DNA of 13,183 nt from an uncultured Roseiflexaceae bacterium. GTDB taxonomy: Bacteria > Chloroflexota > Chloroflexia > Chloroflexales > Roseiflexaceae. The notes beneath the pieces are model-generated. The model saw only the letters and a program-made list of their open reading frames with translations. It searched no databases and was not told the DNA's origin. Positions within the stretch are counted from its first letter, which is position 1. Each line of letters begins with the position of its first letter. The position numbers and the translations under genes were made by a program. Below are positions 6,257-13,183 of this stretch, in pieces. Where the stretch lies: NCBI GenBank assembly GCA_903932805.1, contig CAIZHO010000285.1, positions 1 through 13,183 on the forward strand, in the 5' to 3' direction.

Positions 6257-7828
6257 ATGGCAGTAGCAGCAAACGATATTTACCAGCGTCTGCTAAAAAG
6301 CATTCAAGAGGGTGCCGACGTCCGACCACGGATGATGAATGTCGGTACCGTCATCTCCGTCGGTGACGGCGTGGCCCGCATCAGCGGCCTCGAACAGGTC
6401 ATGGCAGCCGAGCTCCTCGAGTTCCCCGTGCAAGCCGGTCGCAGCGAAGCTGTGTATGGCATCGCGTTGAATCTCGAGAAAGACACGGTCAGCGCCATCG
6501 TGTTGGGTGACTATCTTTCGATCCAAGAAGGCGATCAGGTCAACGCCACCGGCCGTATTATCTCGGTACCGGTTGGTCAAGCAATGGTCGGCCGTGTCAT
6601 CAATGCCCTCGGTCAGCCGATCGACGGCAAGGGTGCCATCAACAGCGACGTCCTCCGCCCCGTCGAGCGTATCGCTCCCGGTGTGATGGACCGTCAGTCG
6701 GTCAACACTCCGGTGCAGACCGGCGTCATCGCCATCGACGCGATGATCCCCATCGGTCGCGGTCAGCGCGAGCTCATCATCGGTGACCGCCAGACCGGCA
6801 AAACCGCGGTGGCCATCGACTCGATCATCAACCAAAAGGGTAAGGGCCTGTATTGTATCTACGTTGCCATCGGTCAAAAGCGTGCCCAGGTTGCCCAAAT
6901 TGTGGGTTACCTCGAGCGCTTCGGTGCAATGGAGTACACCACGGTCGTGGCTGCTACTGCATCCGAATCGGCTGCGTTGCAGTACATTGCCCCATACGCC
7001 GGTTGTGCCGTCGGTGAAGAAGTCATGGAAAACGGCGTCACCATCAACGGTGAAGTCGTCCGTGACGCCCTCATCATCTATGACGATCTGTCCAAACACG
7101 CCACAGCCTACCGTCAGGTATCGCTGTTGTTGCGCCGCCCACCAGGCCGCGAAGCATACCCTGGCGACGTTTTCTACCTGCACTCCCGCTTGCTCGAGCG
7201 TGCTGCTCGTCTGAGCGAAGAAAAAGGCGGCGGTTCGTTGACGGCATTGCCCATCATCGAAACCCAAGCCAATGACGTGTCGGCGTACATTCCGACCAAC
7301 GTGATTTCGATCACCGATGGTCAGTTGTTCCTCGAGTCCGACTTGTTCAACGCAGGTATTCGCCCTGCCCTCAACATCGGTCTGTCCGTGTCCCGCGTGG
7401 GTACGTCGGCCATGACCCGGGCAATGCGTTCGGTCGCTGACCGCCTCAAGCTCGACTTGGCGCAGTTCCGTGATTTGGCCGCATTTGCGCAGTTCGCTTC
7501 GGACTTGGACGCTTCGACGCGTGCCCAGCTCGACCGCGGATCCCGCTTGCAAGAGGTCCTCAAGCAACCACAGTTCGCCCCGATGCCCCTCGAAGAGCAG
7601 GTCATGGTGCTGTTTGCAGCAACCAATGGCTACTGCGACGGCGTGCCGGTGGCAGCGATTGGTCAGTGGAAGGTCGAGTTCTTGCAGTTCATGCGCACGG
7701 TCCACCCGGATGTGTGCAAGGGCATCTACGACAACCGCCTCGATCGCAAGTTCCCGTCACCAGAACTCAAGTCAGCGCTCGAAAAAGCAATCACTGAGTT
7801 CAACCAGACGAGCAACTTCAGCGCGTAA
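6257..7828 (+). CDS. atpA: F1 ATP synthase subunit alpha
   Basis: Alpha is the non-catalytic nucleotide-binding subunit of the F1 head. The 523-residue product has the usual three-domain layout: an N-terminal beta barrel (about 25-95), a nucleotide-binding domain with P-loop GDRQTGKT (176-183, Lys182) and IIYDD (273-277), and a C-terminal helical bundle. The family signature [10 protein letters not shown] (370-379) is followed by Arg380 in SRVG, the arginine finger that reaches into the catalytic site of beta. The N-terminal segment binds delta. The start is ATG 6257, with GAGGTG at 6244-6249 seven bases upstream; the in-frame TTG at 6242 lies at the Shine-Dalgarno site itself. The gap from atpH is the longest in the operon (79 bases) and carries two alternative inverted repeats. 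Nothing is missing or unusual in the catalytic parts. Confidence 0.98.
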   Translation: MAVAANDIYQRLLKSIQEGADVRPRMMNVGTVISVGDGVARISGLEQVMAAELLEFPVQAGRSEAVYGIALNLEKDTVSAIVLGDYLSIQEGDQVNATGRIISVPVGQAMVGRVINALGQPIDGKGAINSDVLRPVERIAPGVMDRQSVNTPVQTGVIAIDAMIPIGRGQRELIIGDRQTGKTAVAIDSIINQKGKGLYCIYVAIGQKRAQVAQIVGYLERFGAMEYTTVVAATASESAALQYIAPYAGCAVGEEVMENGVTINGEVVRDALIIYDDLSKHATAYRQVSLLLRRPPGREAYPGDVFYLHSRLLERAARLSEEKGGGSLTALPIIETQANDVSAYIPTNVISITDGQLFLESDLFNAGIRPALNIGLSVSRVGTSAMTRAMRSVADRLKLDLAQFRDLAAFAQFASDLDASTRAQLDRGSRLQEVLKQPQFAPMPLEEQVMVLFAATNGYCDGVPVAAIGQWKVEFLQFMRTVHPDVCKGIYDNRLDRKFPSPELKSALEKAITEFNQTSNFSA

Positions 7829-7834
7829 GGTCGC

Positions 7835-7863
7835 GTTGCAGCCTACTGGCAACAGCATGCTGT
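7835..7863 (+). promoter_or_regulatory. Inverted repeat and palindrome in the atpA-atpG gap
   Basis: GTTGC (7835-7839) and GCAAC (7849-7853) form a weak 5-bp stem over a 9-base loop. It partly overlaps the perfect 12-base palindrome ACAGCATGCTGT (7852-7863). This is the second weakest of the gap structures. Confidence 0.3.
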
Positions 7864-7887
7864 GACTACAAACGGAAGAGGGAACCG

Positions 7888-8763
7888 GTGCCAAGTACAC
7901 GTGAAATTCGTCGACGCATCCGCTCTGTGCGCAACTTAGCCCAAATAACGCGCGCCATGGAGATGGTCTCGGCGTCGAAAATGCGGCGTGCTCAACGCAA
8001 CGTGCTCGCCACCCGGCCGTATGCCGACCGACTCCGCGATGTCATGAGTAGCTTGATGGCGCGCTCCTCTGGGGCACGCACAGGCACTCTGTTGGAAATC
8101 CGCCCTGAAGTCAAAAGCGTCGCGTTGATTGTCATCACACCCGATCGTGGTTTGGCTGGTAGCTTGGTCGGTAACCTGTTGCGCCGGACCGCACGCTTCG
8201 TCCTCGACGAACGTGCCAAAGGCCACTCGGTCAAAGTCCTGGCTATTGGGAAAAAAGGTCGCGATTTCTTGGCTCGTAGCGGTCAAGACTTATTGGCCGA
8301 AGTGACGAAGCTGGGCGACAATCCAAAACTCGCCGATATCCTCGGCGTGTCGACGAACGTCATCGAAGGCTTCTTGAAAGGCGATTTCGACGAGGCATAC
8401 CTTGTCTATAGTCAATTCGTCAATACGCTGGTACAACGCCCCGCGATTCGTCGGATCCTGCCGGTGGAAGCCGAGCAGTCCGACAAGACCGCCAAGGGCA
8501 GCGATTACAACTACGAACCCGATCAGGATGTCGTGTTGAATGACCTGCTCCCACGCTTCGCCGAGGTCCAAATCTATCAAGCGTTGCTCGAAGCTATCGC
8601 CAGTGAGCATAGCGCCCGCATGGTGGCAATGCGTAATGCCACAGACAACGCCAAAGAACTACGCCGCGAATTGTCCCTGACGTACAACAAAACCCGTCAG
8701 GCCAATATCACCAAGGAAGTCTCGGAGATTGCCTCGGGAGCGGCGGCCCTCGCGGATAGCTAA
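7888..8763 (+). CDS. atpG: F1 ATP synthase subunit gamma
   Basis: Gamma is the central rotor shaft that couples the c ring to the catalytic head. The 291-residue product, a usual length, shows both conserved ends that form the coiled coil. The N-terminal helix [20 protein letters not shown] (5-24) runs into [12 protein letters not shown], and the C-terminal helix begins [16 protein letters not shown] and ends near [14 protein letters not shown]. Between them lies a Rossmann-like globular domain ([14 protein letters not shown] near residue 75). I see no chloroplast- or cyanobacteria-type regulatory insertion. GTG 7888 is the start, with the purine-rich GGAAGAGGGA at 7874-7883 just upstream. 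GTG starts here and in atpH contrast with ATG in the multi-copy subunits. Confidence 0.96.
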   Translation: MPSTREIRRRIRSVRNLAQITRAMEMVSASKMRRAQRNVLATRPYADRLRDVMSSLMARSSGARTGTLLEIRPEVKSVALIVITPDRGLAGSLVGNLLRRTARFVLDERAKGHSVKVLAIGKKGRDFLARSGQDLLAEVTKLGDNPKLADILGVSTNVIEGFLKGDFDEAYLVYSQFVNTLVQRPAIRRILPVEAEQSDKTAKGSDYNYEPDQDVVLNDLLPRFAEVQIYQALLEAIASEHSARMVAMRNATDNAKELRRELSLTYNKTRQANITKEVSEIASGAAALADS

Positions 8764-10224
<1,461 letters not shown>

Positions 10225-10229
10225 GCCCC

Positions 10230-10261
10230 CTGTGGCGGTTGCGTCCGCGTAACCGCCACAG
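10230..10261 (+). promoter_or_regulatory. Strong hairpin in the atpD-atpC gap
   Basis: CTGTGGCGGTT (10230-10240) pairs perfectly with AACCGCCACAG (10251-10261). The loop pairs further (G-U, C-G, G-C), giving 14 pairs closed by TCCG, a UNCG-type tetraloop in RNA. No T-run follows (ATTGATGG), so it is not a standard terminator. It ends 6 bases before an almost perfect Shine-Dalgarno sequence, GGAGGTGA (10268-10275). It could limit epsilon synthesis or stabilise the upstream message; either role is inference. Confidence 0.75.
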
Positions 10262-10278
10262 ATTGATGGAGGTGAGAG

Positions 10279-10692
10279 ATGCCATTACATCTCGAAATCG
10301 TCACGGCTGAGCGATTGGTTCTCTCTGACGACGTTGATCAGGTCAATGCCCCGACCAAAGATGGCCGCGTCGGTATTCTGCCCCGACATATGCCCCTGCT
10401 CACCGTCCTCACCGAAGGCGAGCTCAGCATTATCAAGGGTGGGGTACGCACCGAGTTCGCCGTGTTCGGTGGATTCATGGAAGTGCTTCCCGATCGCGTG
10501 ACTATCCTCGCCGATGCGTGTGATCGGTCAGACGAAATCGATCTCGAACGTGCCGAAGAAGCAAAACGCCGCGCCGAGGAGCGCCTCGCGTCACGCAAGT
10601 CCAATCAGGACATGGCGTTGGCCGAAGCCGATTTGCGCCGTGCGTTGATGCAAATCAAGATGGCCAAGGTACGTAAAGGCACCGGTGCCTAG
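10279..10692 (+). CDS. atpC: F1 ATP synthase subunit epsilon
   Basis: Epsilon links gamma to the c ring and can inhibit ATP hydrolysis by raising its C-terminal helices. The 137-residue product has the N-terminal beta sandwich with GILPRHMPLLT (32-42) and GGFMEV (64-69), and a C-terminal helical hairpin from about 87 to 133. IDLERA (87-92) matches the I/L-D-x-x-R-A motif known from Bacillus PS3 epsilon to bind ATP, and Arg120/Arg121 in the second helix could supply the further basic contacts. ATP sensing by this subunit is therefore plausible but inferred. ATG 10279 follows GGAGGTGA (10268-10275). It is the last gene of the operon, 54 bases after atpD behind a strong hairpin, and a terminator follows. 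Confidence 0.96.
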   Translation: MPLHLEIVTAERLVLSDDVDQVNAPTKDGRVGILPRHMPLLTVLTEGELSIIKGGVRTEFAVFGGFMEVLPDRVTILADACDRSDEIDLERAEEAKRRAEERLASRKSNQDMALAEADLRRALMQIKMAKVRKGTGA

Positions 10693-10710
10693 CACGGTAC
10701 TCCGTATCTA

Positions 10711-10743
10711 GAGCGAGGACGGCATTGCCTTCCTCGCTTTTTT
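10711..10743 (+). terminator. Intrinsic terminator of the atp operon
   Basis: AGCGAGGA (10712-10719) pairs with TCCTCGCT (10731-10738). After one C-T mismatch the stem continues as GGC/GCC around an ATT loop, and six T residues (10738-10743) follow. It lies 18 bases after the atpC stop, so it should separate the atp transcript from mreB. Confidence 0.92.
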
Positions 10744-10762
10744 GTGCACAGATAGCCTCCCA

Positions 10763-10794
10763 GTACCATCGGGAGAAGTGCAGTGTGGTACAAT
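10763..10794 (+). promoter_or_regulatory. mreB promoter, extended -10 within an inverted repeat
   Basis: TACAAT (10789-10794, 5/6 to consensus) is preceded by TGG, an extended -10, placing the transcription start near 10801 and giving a 30-base leader. I see no good -35. TGTGGTACAATAAG (10784-10797) matches the atp promoter at 12 of 14 positions. GTACCA (10763-10768) is an exact inverted copy of TGGTAC (10786-10791) that overlaps the -10, a layout that would suit an operator. Confidence 0.55.
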
Positions 10795-10830
10795 AAGCAC
10801 TAGTATCATCATTTATGCCCCGGAGTGTCT

Positions 10831-11841
10831 ATGGCCCGCAAAATTGGTATCGATCTCGGGACGGCGAATGTGCTCGTCTATGTGCGCACACGCGGCATCG
10901 TCTTGTCGGAGCCGTCGGTCGTGGCCATATCGACCAAAGACAATCGCATCAAAGCGGTTGGATCTGACGCTCTGGCGATGCTGGGCCGCGAGCCCGAAAG
11001 CATCGAAGTCATCCGGCCTATGCGCAACGGCGTTATCGCCGATTACGATATCACCGAGGCCATGCTGAAGCACTACATCAGCAAGACGAACGGTCGCTTC
11101 AGCCTGAGCAAACCCGACGTCATGATCTCGATCCCCGCTGGTATTACGTCGGTCGAGATGCGTGCCGTGCGCGAGGCAGGCCTCGCAGCCGGTGCTCGTC
11201 GTGCATATCTCATCCGCGAGCCGTTGGCTGCAGCAATCGGTGCCAACATCCCTATCGCCAAGCCATCCGGCAACATGATTATTGACATCGGCGGTGGTAC
11301 CACCGAAGTGGCCGTCATATCGCTCAATGACATCGTCGCCTGGAGCTCTGTGCGTGTCGGGGGGAACCGCTTCGACGATGCCATCATGGCCTATATCAAG
11401 CGCAAGTACAACCTGCTCATCGGCGAACGCATGGCCGAGAGCATCAAAATCGAAATCGGTTCGGCTGTTTCAATGAGCCGACCGCTGCAAATGCAGGTCC
11501 GCGGCCGCGACCAAGTTGCTGGGTTGCCACGCACCATCGAAGTCAATTCATCCGAAATAACCGAGGCCATCCAAGAACCGCTCGAACAAGTTATCAGCGC
11601 CGTACGCAGAGTGCTTGCCGAGACGCCGCCTGCGCTTGCTGAGGACCTCATTGACAAAGGCATGGTGATGACCGGCGGTGGCTCGATGCTCCGTGGGATC
11701 AATGATTTGCTCACCGAATTCACCGGGGTGCCTTGCTATGTCGCTGATCAACCTGCCAATTGTGTCGCAATCGGCACCGGCATGGCGCTCGAATACCTCG
11801 ATGTGTTGCACGACAGCCTGTCCGGCGACGAGTTGAACTAG
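10831..11841 (+). CDS. mreB: MreB-family bacterial actin (cell-shape determinant)
   Basis: The 336-residue actin-fold ATPase has the family's three nucleotide motifs in order: phosphate 1 GIDLGTAN (6-13), phosphate 2 IDIGGGTTE (151-159) and the adenosine motif TGGGSMLRG (281-289). Length and spacing fit MreB, which forms membrane-bound filaments that steer side-wall synthesis in rod-shaped or filamentous cells; DnaK-type proteins are much longer. ATG 10831 has GGAG (10822-10825) 5 bases upstream; the in-frame GTG at 10825 overlaps that site. No mreC or mreD follows, so this may be an Mbl-like paralogue with the main mre operon elsewhere; paralogues cannot be told apart from this sequence alone. 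It has its own promoter after the atp terminator and probably leads an operon, since the next gene starts 5 bases after its stop. Confidence 0.93.
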   Translation: MARKIGIDLGTANVLVYVRTRGIVLSEPSVVAISTKDNRIKAVGSDALAMLGREPESIEVIRPMRNGVIADYDITEAMLKHYISKTNGRFSLSKPDVMISIPAGITSVEMRAVREAGLAAGARRAYLIREPLAAAIGANIPIAKPSGNMIIDIGGGTTEVAVISLNDIVAWSSVRVGGNRFDDAIMAYIKRKYNLLIGERMAESIKIEIGSAVSMSRPLQMQVRGRDQVAGLPRTIEVNSSEITEAIQEPLEQVISAVRRVLAETPPALAEDLIDKGMVMTGGGSMLRGINDLLTEFTGVPCYVADQPANCVAIGTGMALEYLDVLHDSLSGDELN

Positions 11842-11846
11842 GCGGT

Positions 11847-12542
11847 ATGGAACAACGACTCAACCCTCCCAAGCAAGGGCTCGTGCTTGAAATCGGCAGT
11901 GGCGAAAATCCCAACCCGCGCTCAAACGTACTGGTCGATCGCTTCCTCTTCGACAATACCGAACGTGGCGGCGATCTGGTCATCGACCGGCCGTTTGTTG
12001 TGGCTGATGCACACCATTTGCCCTTCAAAGACGGTGTATTCGCCTACACCATCTGCTCGCACATCCTCGAACACATGGATGACCCGATTCAGTTTGTCAG
12101 CGAGCTTAAACGCGTGTCGCACGCAGGCTATATCCAAAGCCCGTCCGAAATCGCCGAAAAGACCTTTCATTGGTCGTTTCACCGCTGGTATGTTAACCTC
12201 ATCGATGGGGTCATCATCCTCCACCCGCGTGAAGCGGTCGAGCCGTTCGGTGAGTTTTTTGACTACCTCTACGCGCATAATCCTGCATACTACGTGTTTC
12301 AACGCAGTATGCCGCATCTGTTTTGGGTCGAACGTGAGTGGCATGGCGACGACCTGAAGGTCGAAGTCCACGCAGAGTCACCACTCAAGCTCCGCGATCC
12401 TGCCGCATTGATGGAGCTGGTGCACCCACGGATGGGCACGCTGAGGTTGGTGTTTTTGCTGATTGTCAGCGGCATCGGTCGCAAAATACCCGCAACATGG
12501 CGAGGGACGTTGCGCCGCAAACTGGGGCGGAGCTACCTCTAG
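11847..12542 (+). CDS. Class I SAM-dependent methyltransferase, substrate unknown
   Basis: The 231-residue protein has the Methyltransf_11-type core: motif I VLEIGSGENP (13-22) that cradles S-adenosylmethionine, an acidic/His segment ADAHHLPFKDG (53-63) and HILEHMDDP (72-80) after the fourth strand. Beyond residue 100 it leaves the standard fold with an aromatic-rich region (FHWSFHRWYV, 107-116) and a hydrophobic, basic C-terminus (LRLVFLLIVSGIGRK, 199-213) that might touch the membrane. The substrate cannot be read from sequence. ATG 11847 lies 5 bases after the mreB stop with only GGCGG before it, so translation probably depends on coupling to mreB. The in-frame start at 11760 would lie deep inside mreB and is unlikely. 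Co-transcription with mreB hints at an envelope role, but that is a guess. Confidence 0.82.
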   Translation: MEQRLNPPKQGLVLEIGSGENPNPRSNVLVDRFLFDNTERGGDLVIDRPFVVADAHHLPFKDGVFAYTICSHILEHMDDPIQFVSELKRVSHAGYIQSPSEIAEKTFHWSFHRWYVNLIDGVIILHPREAVEPFGEFFDYLYAHNPAYYVFQRSMPHLFWVEREWHGDDLKVEVHAESPLKLRDPAALMELVHPRMGTLRLVFLLIVSGIGRKIPATWRGTLRRKLGRSYL

Positions 12543-12554
12543 TCAGGTCCCGTT

Positions 12555-13031
12555 TTGCTGATACACCTTATCAAACCACTCAAGAAAACAACCGTTAGTT
12601 ATAGTGCCCATCCGATTGTGCAGACTCCGACGCACATCGTCGTGCGGGCGCTGTGGACCCGGCCGGCAGTTGATCTGGGGTATATGCAGATCGCCCCTGG
12701 TGACTTCCTCGACGAACATTTCTACCAGGACCAATGGTTCAATGTGTTTGCTTGGTATAGCGCTGCCGGCAGGTTGCGTGGCTGGTATTGTAATGTCACC
12801 CGACCGGCCGTCTTCCACCGCCATAGCTTGACGTCGGTTGATCTCGAGCTCGACCTTTTTGTGGACGCAGACCGGCACACAATGACCCGCCTTGACGTCG
12901 ATGAATTCGAATCTCGGGCATACCACCACCACGATCCCGTTACCTATCGTGCCGGGTACGCCGCATTGACAGAACTCGAATCACGGGCCCGACTGGGCTC
13001 TGCGCCATTTGATCGGACACAGCCACTATGA
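12555..13031 (+). CDS. DUF402 family protein, possible nucleotide phosphatase
   Basis: The 158-residue protein fits the DUF402 family. It has the aromatic stretch QWFNVFAWY (60-68), GWYCNVTRPAVF (76-87) with the conserved Asn80, and the acidic strand pair DLELDLFVD (96-104) followed by LDVDEFE (113-119), which in characterised members contribute metal ligands. Members studied include FomD, which cleaves a cytidylyl phosphonate, and staphylococcal Ntdp, which removes phosphate from nucleoside di- and triphosphates. The substrate here is unknown. TTG 12555 is the only plausible early start: the frame is closed by the TAG at 12540-12542, which is also the methyltransferase stop, and the next in-frame ATG (12684) would remove the first third. 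The Shine-Dalgarno match is weak (AGG at 12545). It overlaps the next gene by 4 bases (ATGA). Confidence 0.82.
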   Translation: MLIHLIKPLKKTTVSYSAHPIVQTPTHIVVRALWTRPAVDLGYMQIAPGDFLDEHFYQDQWFNVFAWYSAAGRLRGWYCNVTRPAVFHRHSLTSVDLELDLFVDADRHTMTRLDVDEFESRAYHHHDPVTYRAGYAALTELESRARLGSAPFDRTQPL

Positions 13032-13183
13032 AGACCCTTGGTATCGGGATTGTCGGGTACGGTGCAATTGCCCGTGTGCATGCGGCAGCATTGGCGGTGG
13101 TGCCATTGATGTACCCGAGCCTCGCACTCCGGCCGGCGGTGGTCGCCTTGACCCCAGGCGGACCAGCAAGCCAAGCGAGTGCA
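13028..13183 (+). CDS. Gfo/Idh/MocA-family NAD(P)-dependent oxidoreductase, N-terminal part (3' end outside window)
   Basis: Only the first 52 codons are visible. They open with a Rossmann nucleotide-binding strand-turn-helix, GIGIVGYGAIARVHAAAL (5-22), whose G-x-G-x-x-A/H pattern is typical of the Gfo/Idh/MocA dehydrogenases that oxidise sugars, inositols and related polyols. A second strand (PAVVALTP, 36-43) follows at the expected distance. The segment LMYPSLALRP (27-36) between helix and strand resembles members that take longer substrates or lie in secondary-metabolism or surface-sugar clusters, but substrate cannot be inferred from this fragment. The ATGA overlap with the DUF402 stop implies translational coupling, making this the fourth gene of the mreB-led set. 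Confidence 0.8.
   Translation, partial: MKTLGIGIVGYGAIARVHAAALAVVPLMYPSLALRPAVVALTPGGPASQASA

Noticed and set aside
6293..7705. 470-codon open frame on the minus strand, opposite atpA
   Set aside because: It is a shadow of the strongly biased codon use of atpA; the translation shows no recognisable domain and has an odd composition (rich in Asp, Val, Gly and His).

Overview
The window is a stretch of an ordinary bacterial chromosome, with every gene on the + strand, GC content in the upper fifties by eye, and almost no non-coding DNA. Its centrepiece is a complete eight-gene F1Fo ATP synthase operon (a-c-b-delta-alpha-gamma-beta-epsilon, no atpI seen), followed by an mreB-type actin gene. 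My best guess is a member of Chloroflexota, probably class Chloroflexia. This is an inference from the style of the XdhC/MocA/molybdopterin-binding trio, the cytoplasmic receiver-kinase, and mreB directly after atpC. I could not test it by searching.

Region 1 (1-3682) is a tightly packed cluster whose genes overlap by 4, 13 and 8 bases. It holds the C-terminal part of an XdhC/CoxI-type protein, a MocA-like nucleotidyltransferase, a molybdopterin-binding (MoeA/MogA-fold) protein, and a soluble response-regulator/histidine-kinase hybrid. The first three look like a maturation kit for a molybdenum hydroxylase (xanthine or CO dehydrogenase family). The hydroxylase structural genes are not visible and could lie upstream.

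Region 2 (3683-3851) is a 169-base non-coding stretch carrying the likely atp promoter. Region 3 (3852-10692) is the atp operon. Each atp gene has its own Shine-Dalgarno sequence, and the gaps are unusually uniform (43-79 bases). Six of the seven gaps contain an inverted repeat or hairpin, the clearest being 14 bp between atpD and atpC. Subunit c has the proton-type signature, subunit a carries an extra N-terminal hydrophobic segment and four cysteines that all fall in predicted outside loops, and epsilon carries the ATP-binding motif described for Bacillus epsilon. An intrinsic terminator (10711-10743) ends the operon.

Region 4 (10744-13183) starts with a promoter whose extended -10 closely matches the one before atpB. 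It continues as a close-packed set: mreB, a SAM-dependent methyltransferase, a DUF402 protein and the start of a Gfo/Idh/MocA-family oxidoreductase.

I found no mobile element, CRISPR array, RNA gene or clearly new defence or biosynthetic system. The observations most worth checking concern how the atp operon is punctuated and regulated at RNA level, and the unusual subunit a.
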